Shown: piece after piece, positions 34,027-41,579 of the stretch
How the letters are laid out: every line of letters begins with the position of its first letter
Position numbering within the stretch: the stretch's first letter is position 1
NCBI GenBank assembly: GCA_050701115.1
Contig: JBOHER010000071.1
Location: forward strand, 1 to 46,426
Direction of reading: 5' to 3'
DNA from: JBOHER01 sp050701115
GTDB lineage: Bacteria > Actinomycetota > Actinomycetes > Mycobacteriales > Pseudonocardiaceae
Length of the DNA: 46,426 bases
Translations under genes and position numbers: made by a program
The notes under the pieces: generated by a model
What the model was told of the DNA's origin: nothing
Seen by the model: only the letters and a program-made list of their open reading frames with translations
Databases searched by the model: none

Positions 34027-35067
34027 ATGTCCTCCGTCTTTGCGCAGGTCTGGTTCTGGGCTCTGCTCGCGTTCTTGATCGGCGCGCTGCTCACCTGGGT
34101 GCTGTTGGTCCGTCCTGCGCAGCAGCGCAGCCAGGAACTCGAGCGCCGCGTCGCGCGTCCTGCGGAGCGATCTTCGCCCAGCATGGACGAGCAGGACCAG
34201 ACATTCGGCAGGCAGTCCAGCACGGCAGTGTGGCCGGGGGAACCACCGCAGGTTCCCGTTGAGGAAGCAAAGGCGGGGCGCCCGCGAACTCCCTGGTTGG
34301 AATCCGACAGCCTACAGGGCCTTAGTACGCAGCCGATGCCCGCTGACACCCCGGCGGAAGCTCCTGTCTCGCAGGACGAGCGCGCGAAAGACACCACACT
34401 GTTCGACGCTGGCGAGGGCAGTCGAGTCAGTTCTGTGCTGGATGACTCGCCGCAGTACCAGGCCACCGATCGGGCCGCCCATGGCCTCTTCGAGCCCACG
34501 CTTTCTGCGCCGGAACCGGCCGGCGCCGAGTGGTTGGAACAGCGGTATCCCGACGAGGAGCCCGCCAAGAGCACGGAGCAGGCTGCTGGGCCGGGTGCGT
34601 GGACTGCGGAATCCGAAATCGACGCCGGCGGGTCGTTGCCCAAGCGTCAACGCGGGGCCACTAACCGGATCCGGGGTGGGTTCGAGCCGCCGCGGCCTAT
34701 TCAGCCCTCGGTACGTCCGGTCGCGCGGCGCACCCCGCAGGACTTGGAAGCGCCGAGCAGTGGCTCCTTGTTCGAGCCTGCCGGCTCGCCCGCGCAGCCG
34801 GGTGCAGCTGAACCGGGTGCCCAGCAACCGCCTCCTGCCCGCGCCCCTGGCGCAGCGGGTCGCTTTCCCCCGGGGCCGTTCGGTCCTGGTTCAGCGATGC
34901 CGCTACCGGGCGGCGGACGTCCAGATCCCGGTTTCACCGTCAAAGCGAGCGTGACCGCGCTGCGGTACTGCGCCGAGGACTCACCGCAGTTCCCCCGCAT
35001 GGTTGCCGAGGTCTGGTTCGCCAGCGCCGCCGATGCGGAGCGAGTCGGATTCCGCCCGCTCACCTGA
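34027..35067 (+). CDS. Membrane-anchored low-complexity protein with C-terminal sunset-like domain
   Basis: A 346-residue protein. One N-terminal TM helix (VWFWALLAFLIGALLTWVLLV, residues ~8-28) is followed by a basic patch and a ~250-residue Pro/Ala/Glu-rich disordered stretch. The C-terminal 45 residues (FTVKASVTALRYCAEDSPQF, then EVWFASAADAERVGF) resemble the sunset domain, a short beta module at the ends of actinobacterial surface or membrane proteins. N-in topology would leave the tail outside. The start is ATG 34027, and GGAGA lies ~12 nt upstream. No function is known. It is convergent with korB. Confidence 0.75.
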   Translation: MSSVFAQVWFWALLAFLIGALLTWVLLVRPAQQRSQELERRVARPAERSSPSMDEQDQTFGRQSSTAVWPGEPPQVPVEEAKAGRPRTPWLESDSLQGLSTQPMPADTPAEAPVSQDERAKDTTLFDAGEGSRVSSVLDDSPQYQATDRAAHGLFEPTLSAPEPAGAEWLEQRYPDEEPAKSTEQAAGPGAWTAESEIDAGGSLPKRQRGATNRIRGGFEPPRPIQPSVRPVARRTPQDLEAPSSGSLFEPAGSPAQPGAAEPGAQQPPPARAPGAAGRFPPGPFGPGSAMPLPGGGRPDPGFTVKASVTALRYCAEDSPQFPRMVAEVWFASAADAERVGFRPLT

Positions 35068-35093
35068 GTGCGTGCCATGAGCGCACCCATCAG
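35064..35093. terminator. Bidirectional hairpin between convergent genes
   Basis: CTGA/TCAG (35064-35067 and 35090-35093) and GTGCG/CGCAC (35068-35072 and 35082-35086), with a 3-nt bulge, form a hairpin that includes both stop codons. No T-runs. A weak terminator candidate. Confidence 0.3.
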
Positions 35094-36202
35094 GCAACGG
35101 TCCAGGTGTCGTTGCCGGTGAGCAGGGTTTGCAGGTCGGCGGGTTTGGCTTGCCGGGCGTGGTCGAGTTGGGCCCGGGCTTGGTCGTCGTAGGTGGGCCT
35201 GCTGACCTGCCGGAAGATTCCGGTGGGGGTGTGGGTGAGGTCTTGGCCGCCGATGCGGGACAGCGCGAAGGCGTAGCTGGGGTCGGTGATGGTGGGGTCG
35301 TGCACGACGATTTCGGCGCCGACCGCAGTGGCTTCCTTGGTTTTGGCGATGTCGAGTCCGGCGAAGCCGGAGCGGATGACGCCGTATTCGCCGTGCCCGT
35401 CGTCTCCTGGGGTGCCGAAAGTGATCGGCTCGCCCGCGGTTAGGGCGATGACGCGCTGCTGCGCTTCGTCCTTGTCCTTGAGGACGTCGAAGGCGCCGTC
35501 GTTGAAGATGGGGCAGTTCTGGTAGATCTCGATGAACGCTGACCCGCGGTGCGCAGCGGCGGCCGTCAAGACTTCGGTGAGGCCCTTCTTGTCGGAGTCC
35601 AGGGCGCGGGCGACGAAGGTGGCCTCCGCGCCCAATGCCAGCGAGATGGGGTTGAACGGGTGGTCCAGGGAGCCCATCGGGGTGGACTTGGTGACCTTGC
35701 CCTCCTCCGAGGTGGGTGAGTATTGACCCTTGGTGAGCCCGTAGATCCGGTTGTTGAACAGCAGGATCTTGAGGTTCACATTCCGCCGCAGGGTATGGAT
35801 CAAATGGTTGCCGCCGATGGACAGCGCGTCGCCGTCGCCGGTGACCACCCACACCGACAGGTCGGGGCGGGTGACCGCGAGCCCGGTGGCGATGGCTGGG
35901 GCGCGGCCGTGGATGGAGTGCATCCCGTAGGTGTTCATGTAGTACGGAAACCGCGAACTGCAGCCGATGCCGGAGACGAACACGATGTTCTCCCGCTTGA
36001 GCCCCAGGGTCGGCAGGAACGACTGCATGGTGTTGAGCACGATGTAGTCCCCGCAACCCGGGCACCAGCGCACTTCCTGATCGGACTTGTAGTCCTTGGC
36101 CTTGGCCGGTTCATCGGTGGTTGGCACCCCCGCCAGCCCGCCGGCGCTTGAGGCATGCTGCTGCCCACCGAGGTCGGGCAGTCCGAGGTCTGTGGCGGTC
36201 AT
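35090..36202 (-). CDS. korB: 2-oxoglutarate:ferredoxin oxidoreductase subunit beta
   Basis: The ThDP- and FeS-containing beta subunit (370 residues). WCPGCGDYI (~46-54) and GIGCSSRFPYY supply cluster Cys residues, and GDGDALSIGGNHLIHTLRRN with LLFNN is the ThDP-Mg motif. With KorA it decarboxylates 2-oxoglutarate to succinyl-CoA and reduces ferredoxin, an alternative to the NAD-linked dehydrogenase. ATG 36202 overlaps the korA stop (ATGA), so the pair is coupled. Confidence 0.95.
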   Translation of the reverse strand: MTATDLGLPDLGGQQHASSAGGLAGVPTTDEPAKAKDYKSDQEVRWCPGCGDYIVLNTMQSFLPTLGLKRENIVFVSGIGCSSRFPYYMNTYGMHSIHGRAPAIATGLAVTRPDLSVWVVTGDGDALSIGGNHLIHTLRRNVNLKILLFNNRIYGLTKGQYSPTSEEGKVTKSTPMGSLDHPFNPISLALGAEATFVARALDSDKKGLTEVLTAAAAHRGSAFIEIYQNCPIFNDGAFDVLKDKDEAQQRVIALTAGEPITFGTPGDDGHGEYGVIRSGFAGLDIAKTKEATAVGAEIVVHDPTITDPSYAFALSRIGGQDLTHTPTGIFRQVSRPTYDDQARAQLDHARQAKPADLQTLLTGNDTWTVA

Positions 36203-38094
36203 GCCGGAGCCCCCTTGAGATGTGCTAGGAAGACGTTCTGTAGTTCTTCAGCCTTGAACGGCAGCCCGGCGACCTTGGTGTAGCTGTGCGCGTCGACCAG
36301 GTAGCGGGCGCGGATCAGCAAGGCGAGTTGGCCGAGGTTCATTTCCGGGATGATCACCTTGTCGTAGCAGGCCAGCACGTCGCCGAGGTTGGCAGGCAGC
36401 GGGTTGAGATAGCGCAGGTGGGCCTGGGCGATAGCGTGCCCCTGCTTGCGGACCCGCCTGCAGGCCGCGCCGATCGGCCCGTAGGCCGATCCCCAGCCAA
36501 GGGCGAGCACCCGGGCCTTGCCGCCGGACGGGTCATCCACGCTCAGGTCGGGCACCTCGATGCCGTCGATCTTGGCTTGGCGCAGCCGCACCATCCGGTC
36601 GTGGTTGTCCGGGTCGTAGGAGATGTGGCCGCGGTTGTCGGCCTTCTCCAAGCCGCCGATGCGGTGCTGCAAACCGGGTGTGCCTGGCACCGCCCACTCC
36701 CGGGCCAGGGTGTCGGTGTTGCGCACGTAGGGCCAGTGCTCCTCCGAGCCGTCCATCGAATTGGGTTCGGTCGCGAACTCCACACTCAAGTCCGGCAGCG
36801 TCTCGACGTCAGGGATCAGCCACGGCTCGGAACCGTTGGCGATCGCCCCATCCGAGAGCAGCAGCACCGGGGTGCGATACGTCAACGCGATCCGCGCGGC
36901 CTCCAGTGCGATATCGAAGCAATCCCCCGGCGAGGCCGGCGCGATGACCGGCACCGGGGACTCGCCGTTGCGGCCGAACATCGCCTGCAACAGATCCGCC
37001 TGCTCGGTCTTGGTCGGCAGACCGGTGGACGGGCCGCCGCGCTGCACGTCAATAACGATCAACGGGAGTTCGGTCATCACCGCCAACCCGATCGTCTCGC
37101 TCTTGAGCGCCACACCCGGACCCGAGGTGGATGTCACCCCCAGCGCCCCGCCATAGGAGGCACCCAACGCCGCGCCGATCCCGGCGATCTCGTCCTCGGC
37201 CTGGAGGGTGGTCACACCGAAGTTCTTGTGCTTGGAGAGTTCGTGAAGGATGTCCGACGCCGGGGTGATCGGATAGGTGCCCAGCAGCACCGGCAGCCCG
37301 GACCGCTGCCCGGCTGCGACGATTCCGTAGGCCAGCGCGGTGTTCCCGGTCACCTGCCGATACGTTCCCGCGGGCAGCGCGGCGGGCGCCACCTCGTAGG
37401 TCACCGCGAACGATTCGGTGGTCTCGCCGTAATTCCACCCCGCCCGGAACGCCAGAATGTTGGCCTCGGCGATCTCCGGCCGCTTGGCGAACTTCTCCCG
37501 CAGGAACCGCTCGGTGCCCTCGGTGGGCCGGTGATACATCCACGACAACAGCCCCAACGAGAACATGTTCTTACACCGCTCGGCGTCCTTCTTGCCCAGC
37601 CCGGTCTCAGCCAACGCGCCCTGCGTCAACGTCGACATCGCCACTCGATGCACCTGATAACGCTCCAGCGACCCGTCCTCCAACGGATCGGTGTCATAGC
37701 CGACCTTGGTCAGGTTGCGCTTGCTGAACTCATCGGTATTGACGATCAACGTCCCACCGGCAGGCAGATCGGCCAGGTTCGACTTCAACGCAGCCGGGTT
37801 CATCACCACCAGCACATCCGGCCGATCCCCCGGCGTCAGGATGTCGTAATCAGCGAAATGCACCTGAAACGACGAAACCCCCGGGATCGTGCCCTGCGGT
37901 GCCCGGATCTCCGCCGGGAAGTTCGGCAACGTCGCCAAGTCATTGCCGAACGCCGCCGCCTCCGAGGTGAACCGATCACCCGTCAGCTGCATCCCATCCC
38001 CCGAATCACCGGCAAACCGGATCACCACCCGATCAAGCTGAGTGACCTCGGTGGTACGGGTCGCGGGCAGAGCCGCGGAACCATTGGTGGTCAT
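36199..38094 (-). CDS. korA: 2-oxoglutarate:ferredoxin oxidoreductase subunit alpha (gamma-alpha fusion)
   Basis: A 631-residue fused subunit. The N-terminal gamma domain has FAGDSGDGMQLTGDRF (~29-44) and an IRAPQGTIPGVSSF loop. The alpha domain from ~200 has the PYR-like core with GTYPITPASDI, then ATSGPGVALKSE-type sequence (here TSTSGPGVALKSE) and GPSTGLPTKTEQADL. This fused architecture is the oxygen-tolerant KorA type seen in actinobacteria. The product feeds electrons to ferredoxin. The promoter should lie in 38095-38358. Confidence 0.95.
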   Translation of the reverse strand: MTTNGSAALPATRTTEVTQLDRVVIRFAGDSGDGMQLTGDRFTSEAAAFGNDLATLPNFPAEIRAPQGTIPGVSSFQVHFADYDILTPGDRPDVLVVMNPAALKSNLADLPAGGTLIVNTDEFSKRNLTKVGYDTDPLEDGSLERYQVHRVAMSTLTQGALAETGLGKKDAERCKNMFSLGLLSWMYHRPTEGTERFLREKFAKRPEIAEANILAFRAGWNYGETTESFAVTYEVAPAALPAGTYRQVTGNTALAYGIVAAGQRSGLPVLLGTYPITPASDILHELSKHKNFGVTTLQAEDEIAGIGAALGASYGGALGVTSTSGPGVALKSETIGLAVMTELPLIVIDVQRGGPSTGLPTKTEQADLLQAMFGRNGESPVPVIAPASPGDCFDIALEAARIALTYRTPVLLLSDGAIANGSEPWLIPDVETLPDLSVEFATEPNSMDGSEEHWPYVRNTDTLAREWAVPGTPGLQHRIGGLEKADNRGHISYDPDNHDRMVRLRQAKIDGIEVPDLSVDDPSGGKARVLALGWGSAYGPIGAACRRVRKQGHAIAQAHLRYLNPLPANLGDVLACYDKVIIPEMNLGQLALLIRARYLVDAHSYTKVAGLPFKAEELQNVFLAHLKGAPA

Positions 38095-38126
38095 CGGTCA
38101 GGGAATCCCTCTCTCCCGACTGGCTG

Positions 38127-38212
38127 GTGCTCCCTCGTCACAGTTACCAGGCGACGATTCCGCCGACTTGGGTACCTCTGCCGATGGTGCCTGATGCTGG
38201 GCGAGGGAGCAC
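38127..38212. repeat. Inverted repeat upstream of korA
   Basis: GTGCTCCCTCG (38127-38137) and CGAGGGAGCAC (38202-38212) are perfect 11-bp inverted arms 64 bp apart, 33 bp from the korA start. They could be a regulator site pair or an mRNA leader stem. Confidence 0.4.
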
Positions 38213-38314
38213 GTGTGCTCTTGCTCACCCCTTATCTCGAGGTTAGCTCGCTTGCGCATCGCTTACGAACCGGCACTCGGGCTTTCCAGCCACTGGAAAC
38301 GGTCTCGCCAAGAA

Positions 38315-38328
38315 TAGAACACGTTCTC
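38315..38328. promoter_or_regulatory. KstR-like box upstream of korA
   Basis: TAGAACACGTTCTC fits the KstR pattern TNNAACNNGTTNNA except for the last base, with AGAAC/GTTCT arms. It lies in the 264-bp gap between the enoyl-CoA hydratase stop and korA, on the upstream side of korA. Regulator identity is speculative. Confidence 0.3.
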
Positions 38329-38358
38329 GTTTTGGTCGAGCTGTTGCCCAGACGATCA

Positions 38359-39126
38359 TTAACCCTCGGAGCGGCTGATGCGGGCCTTCATCGCCTCGAG
38401 CCGCTCGACGAATTCCGGCGAGGAGATCGAAGCGACCTGCGGCGCGATCTCCACGTCCACGGCGTCGGCGTGCTCGGTCAGCGCGGCGGTGGTGCGCATG
38501 CTTCGCTTGGTGGCAAGGAGCAAGCCCCTTGGCGCCTCGGCCGCGGCGCTCGCCAGCGTGAGCGCGGCATCCAGCAGGCCATCGTGGTCGCCGTCGACCA
38601 CCCGTAGCACCAGACCGGCGTTGCGCGCGGCCTCGGCATCGAGGATCTCCCCGAAGAGCGTCATCGCGGTCGCCCGCTGGGCGCCGACGGCGCGCTGCAA
38701 CATCCATGTCATGCCGCCACCCGGATGGATCCCGAGCCGGAGGAAGCGGGCGTCGAACCTTGCCTGCGGCCCGGCGATACGGACGTCGGCAGCGAGAGCG
38801 AGGTTCAGCCCGGCGCCGACCGCGGCACCGCCGACAGCCGCGATCGTGGGCAGAGTGCAGCGCGCCACCGCGAGAAACCCGTCATAGATCGCCCGCAGGC
38901 CCAGTTCTCGGGCCTCGCCGAGAGCGGTCAGGTCGGCTCCCGCGCAGAACGCGGGCGGGGTGCCGGTCACCACAACGGCATGGATGTTCTCGTCCTGCTC
39001 GGCGGCGGTGACCGCGGCGGCCAGCTCGGCGGAAAGGTCGAGCGTGAGCGCATTGCGCCGGTCCGGATCGTGCACGGTGATGACTGCGACCTTGCCGGTG
39101 TTCGTAACCCTGATCTCTGCGCTCAT
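38359..39126 (-). CDS. Enoyl-CoA hydratase/isomerase family protein
   Basis: A crotonase-fold protein of 255 residues. Early CoA-binding segments are VHDPDRRNALTLDL and PPAFCAGADLTAL (oxyanion loop). The second loop is GGAAVGAGLNLALAADVRIA. The usual Glu pair of true hydratases is not clear: the position after the second loop reads ARFLRLGIHPGGGMTWML, giving His-Pro-Gly-Gly-Gly. Either hydratase or isomerase activity is possible. ATG 39126 is chosen from homology (MSAEIRV). It precedes korA on the same strand but is 264 bp away, so shared transcription is uncertain. Confidence 0.87.
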   Translation of the reverse strand: MSAEIRVTNTGKVAVITVHDPDRRNALTLDLSAELAAAVTAAEQDENIHAVVVTGTPPAFCAGADLTALGEARELGLRAIYDGFLAVARCTLPTIAAVGGAAVGAGLNLALAADVRIAGPQARFDARFLRLGIHPGGGMTWMLQRAVGAQRATAMTLFGEILDAEAARNAGLVLRVVDGDHDGLLDAALTLASAAAEAPRGLLLATKRSMRTTAALTEHADAVDVEIAPQVASISSPEFVERLEAMKARISRSEG

Positions 39127-39219
39127 AGGGCGATCGTAGGGGAACGCCACTGCATCGGGTCGCTTCCCGGCCGCGCTGCGCTCCTCCCTCGCTGAGCTCG
39201 GTCGATGCTCGCACGGCCT

Positions 39220-39669
39220 TCATCTACCCTGCGGTGTCGGCGGTCGTTCCAGCAGTGTGGAGAGCACGACAGTGGACACCGTGGTGTCGATGATCTCCAG
39301 CCCGCGCAGTCGTTCCAACGCCGATTCCAGGTGATGGATGTTGGCCGCCCGTAGGTGCACGATGGCATCGGCCGCTCCCGACACGGTGTAGGCGGCGGCC
39401 ACCTCGGGGAGGCCTTCCAGCCGGGCGCGGATGCGGGTGGGCGAGATGTTGCCCCGGCAATGCACCTCGACGAACGCCTCGGTGCCCCAGCCGAGCGCCT
39501 CTGGATCGACCACCGCGGTGAACCCGCGCAGCACACCGGACTCCAGCAGCTTGTCCACCCGGCGTTTGACCGCGGGCGCGGAAAGCCCGACCACCTTGCC
39601 GATCTCGGCGTAGCTGGATCGAGCATTGGCCACCAGGCACGAAATGATTCGCTGGTCGATGGTGTTCAT
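39220..39669 (-). CDS. Lrp/AsnC-family transcriptional regulator
   Basis: A 149-residue regulator. The N-terminal HTH is DQRIISCLVANARSSYAEIG, then VVGLSAPAVKRRVDKL; the C-terminal RAM ligand domain holds AAYTVSGAADAIVHLRAANI. ATG 39669 is taken as start; a TTG at 39675 would add two residues. It is divergent from the DDAH-family gene 74 bp away, the arrangement of Rv2324/Rv2323c in mycobacteria, so it likely senses an amino acid such as arginine or ornithine and controls that gene. This is inference from pairing. Confidence 0.9.
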   Translation of the reverse strand: MNTIDQRIISCLVANARSSYAEIGKVVGLSAPAVKRRVDKLLESGVLRGFTAVVDPEALGWGTEAFVEVHCRGNISPTRIRARLEGLPEVAAAYTVSGAADAIVHLRAANIHHLESALERLRGLEIIDTTVSTVVLSTLLERPPTPQGR

Positions 39670-39707
39670 ACGCAATGTTTAGCATCCGTATGCGCAATGG
39701 CGAGCAA

Positions 39708-39736
39708 TTGATCGCCGTTGGCAACGGCCATAGGTT
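39708..39736 (+). promoter_or_regulatory. Promoter of the DDAH-family gene
   Basis: TTGATC (39708-39713), a 17-bp spacer and TAGGTT (39731-39736), the best -35/-10 pair seen in the window. ATG 39744 is 7 nt beyond, so the mRNA is probably leaderless. GCAATG repeats at 39672-39677 and 39693-39698 are candidate Lrp contacts. Confidence 0.6.
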
Positions 39737-39743
39737 TTGATCT

Positions 39744-40604
39744 ATGACGGTTGCTGCCCTTCCGGCACCCGCGGCCACCCCGCGAGTCGCCACCACCCGC
39801 CACTACCTCATGTGCGCGCCCCGATACTTCACTGTCTCCTACGCGATCAACCCGTGGATGCACCCGGATCAGCCGGTGGACACCGACCTGGCCATCGCGC
39901 AATGGGCCCGGTTGCGTGACACCTACCGCGCGCTCGGACACACCGTCGAGGAAATCGAGCCCGAACCGGGGTTGCCGGACATGGTGTTCTCGGCGAATTC
40001 CGGCACCGTGATCGACGGCAGGGTGCTCGGCTCGCGGTTCCGTGCCAAGGAGCGAGCCGCCGAAGCCGAGCACTTCCGGCAGTGGTTCCGCACCCACGGA
40101 TACCGCGACGTCGTAATGCCCAGCAAGATCAACGAGGCGGAGGGCGACTTCGCCTGGACCGGCCGGGTTCTGCTTGGTGGCACCGGATTCCGCACCGATC
40201 CAGCGGCACACGCCGAGGCGCAGGAGGCCCTCGGCGTCCCGGTGGTCTCGCTACGACTGATCGATCCCCGCTTCTACCACCTGGACACGGCGCTGTTCGT
40301 GCTGTCCATGGCCGACGAAGCCGGTCCAGGACAGGTTGCCTACTACCCGGATGCCTTCTCCGCGGGATCGCGCAGGGTGCTGGCGCGGCTGTTCCCGGAC
40401 GCCGTGCTCGCAGGCAAGGCCGACGCGGAAGTACTCGGCCTCAACGCGGTCTCGGACGGGCGCAACGTGGTGCTGCCGGCCGAGGCGACCTGGCTCGCCG
40501 CGCAGTTGACCGATCGCGGCTATGCACCGGCTTTCGTGGACATCTCCGAGCTGCGCAAGTCCGGTGGCGGTCCCAAGTGCTGCACAATGGAGTTGCGGGC
40601 GTGA
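39744..40604 (+). CDS. DDAH/arginine-dihydrolase-type guanidino hydrolase
   Basis: A pentein-fold amidinotransferase-superfamily enzyme of 286 residues. N-terminal MCAPRYFTVSYAINPWM is the substrate loop. PDMVFSANSG and EAEGDFAW carry the acidic guanidino-binding residues, FYHLDTALFVL the catalytic His, and GGGPKCCTMELR near the C-terminus the nucleophilic Cys. The closest families are dimethylargininase and the ArgZ/AgrE arginine dihydrolase domain. The presence of methylarginines is not expected in such bacteria, so arginine conversion to ornithine is a fair alternative. It is paired divergently with an Lrp regulator. Confidence 0.87.
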   Translation: MTVAALPAPAATPRVATTRHYLMCAPRYFTVSYAINPWMHPDQPVDTDLAIAQWARLRDTYRALGHTVEEIEPEPGLPDMVFSANSGTVIDGRVLGSRFRAKERAAEAEHFRQWFRTHGYRDVVMPSKINEAEGDFAWTGRVLLGGTGFRTDPAAHAEAQEALGVPVVSLRLIDPRFYHLDTALFVLSMADEAGPGQVAYYPDAFSAGSRRVLARLFPDAVLAGKADAEVLGLNAVSDGRNVVLPAEATWLAAQLTDRGYAPAFVDISELRKSGGGPKCCTMELRA

Positions 40605-40631
40605 GGTGAGCACGCGCGCACCCCGCGCCGA

Positions 40632-40657
40632 GGAACTAAGACCGGCCATGAATCGTT
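40632..40657 (+). promoter_or_regulatory. ECF-sigma-type promoter for htpX
   Basis: GGAAC (40632-40636), a 17-bp spacer and CGTT (40654-40657) match the SigE/SigH-like -35/-10 pattern of actinobacteria. Transcription would start near 40664, giving a leader of ~60 nt before GTG 40725. Confidence 0.5.
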
Positions 40658-40724
40658 TGCTGGTCGGAGGGCTGACGTGGAAACCAGTCCTCGGTAGTTC
40701 TACCGAACCGGGAGGCGCTCCTCA

Positions 40725-41579
40725 GTGCACAAGCATCAGAACGGGTTGAAGACCGCATTACTGCTCGGTCTGATGAGCGCCATCATCATCGGTATCAGCG
40801 GCCTGATCGGTGGCCGGGGCGCGCTGTTCATCGGCTTGCTCATCGCCCTGGCCATGAACGGATACGCCTACTTCAACTCCGACAAGCTCGCGCTGCGGGC
40901 GATGCGTGCGCGGGCCGTGTCGGAGGCCGAGCAGCCCGCCATGTACCGGATCGTGCGTGAGCTTGCCACCGCGGCACGCCAGCCGATGCCTCGGCTATAC
41001 ATCAGCCCGACGCAAGCGCCCAACGCCTTCGCTACCGGGCGAAACCCGCGCAACTCCGCGGTGTGCTGCACGCAGGGCATCCTGGACATCCTCGACGAGC
41101 GGGAGTTGCGCGCCGTCCTTGGCCACGAACTCTGCCACGTCTACAACCGGGACATCCTCATCTCCTGCGTCGCAGGCGCCCTGGCCAGCGTGGTGAGCCT
41201 GCTGTCCTACTTCGCGATGTTCGGTGGCAATCGAGAGGGCGGAAACCCGCTGCTGGGTTTGCTCCTGGTCTTCATCGGGCCGATCGCAGCCGGAATCGTG
41301 AAGATGGCGGTCAGCCGGTCGCGTGAGTACCAGGCCGACCAGTCCGGCGCCGAGCTCACCGGTGATCCGCTGGCTCTCGCCTCCGCGCTGCGCAAGCTGG
41401 AACGAGGCACCGCGGCGGCACCGCTCGCCCCTGAGCCGAAGGTCGTTTCGCAGTCCCACCTGATGATCGCCAACCCGTTCCGGCCAGGTGAGGCCTTTTC
41501 CAGGCTCTTCTCAACACACCCGCCGATGGACGACCGGGTGCGCAGGCTGGAGGAGATGGCCCGCCGAGGCCTGCGCTGA
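40725..41579 (+). CDS. htpX: M48 membrane zinc metalloprotease HtpX
   Basis: A stress-linked membrane protease that degrades misfolded membrane proteins. It has 284 residues. Two N-terminal TM helices (~10-48), then the zinc motif HELCH at 134-138, two more hydrophobic segments (~150-168, 180-198) and the third ligand in SREYQADQSG. The C-terminus has the family STHPPMDDRVRRLEEM. GTG 40725 has GGGAGG 10-15 nt upstream, and that site can pair with CTCC just before the start. Syntenic with Rv0563. Its TGA abuts the rfbA stop codon with no spacer. Confidence 0.94.
   Translation: MHKHQNGLKTALLLGLMSAIIIGISGLIGGRGALFIGLLIALAMNGYAYFNSDKLALRAMRARAVSEAEQPAMYRIVRELATAARQPMPRLYISPTQAPNAFATGRNPRNSAVCCTQGILDILDERELRAVLGHELCHVYNRDILISCVAGALASVVSLLSYFAMFGGNREGGNPLLGLLLVFIGPIAAGIVKMAVSRSREYQADQSGAELTGDPLALASALRKLERGTAAAPLAPEPKVVSQSHLMIANPFRPGEAFSRLFSTHPPMDDRVRRLEEMARRGLR

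Noticed and set aside
36286..38607. 773-codon plus-strand open frame
   Set aside because: It is antisense to korA, whose domains and motifs are unmistakable. Composition is Arg/His/Gln-rich as in shadow frames.
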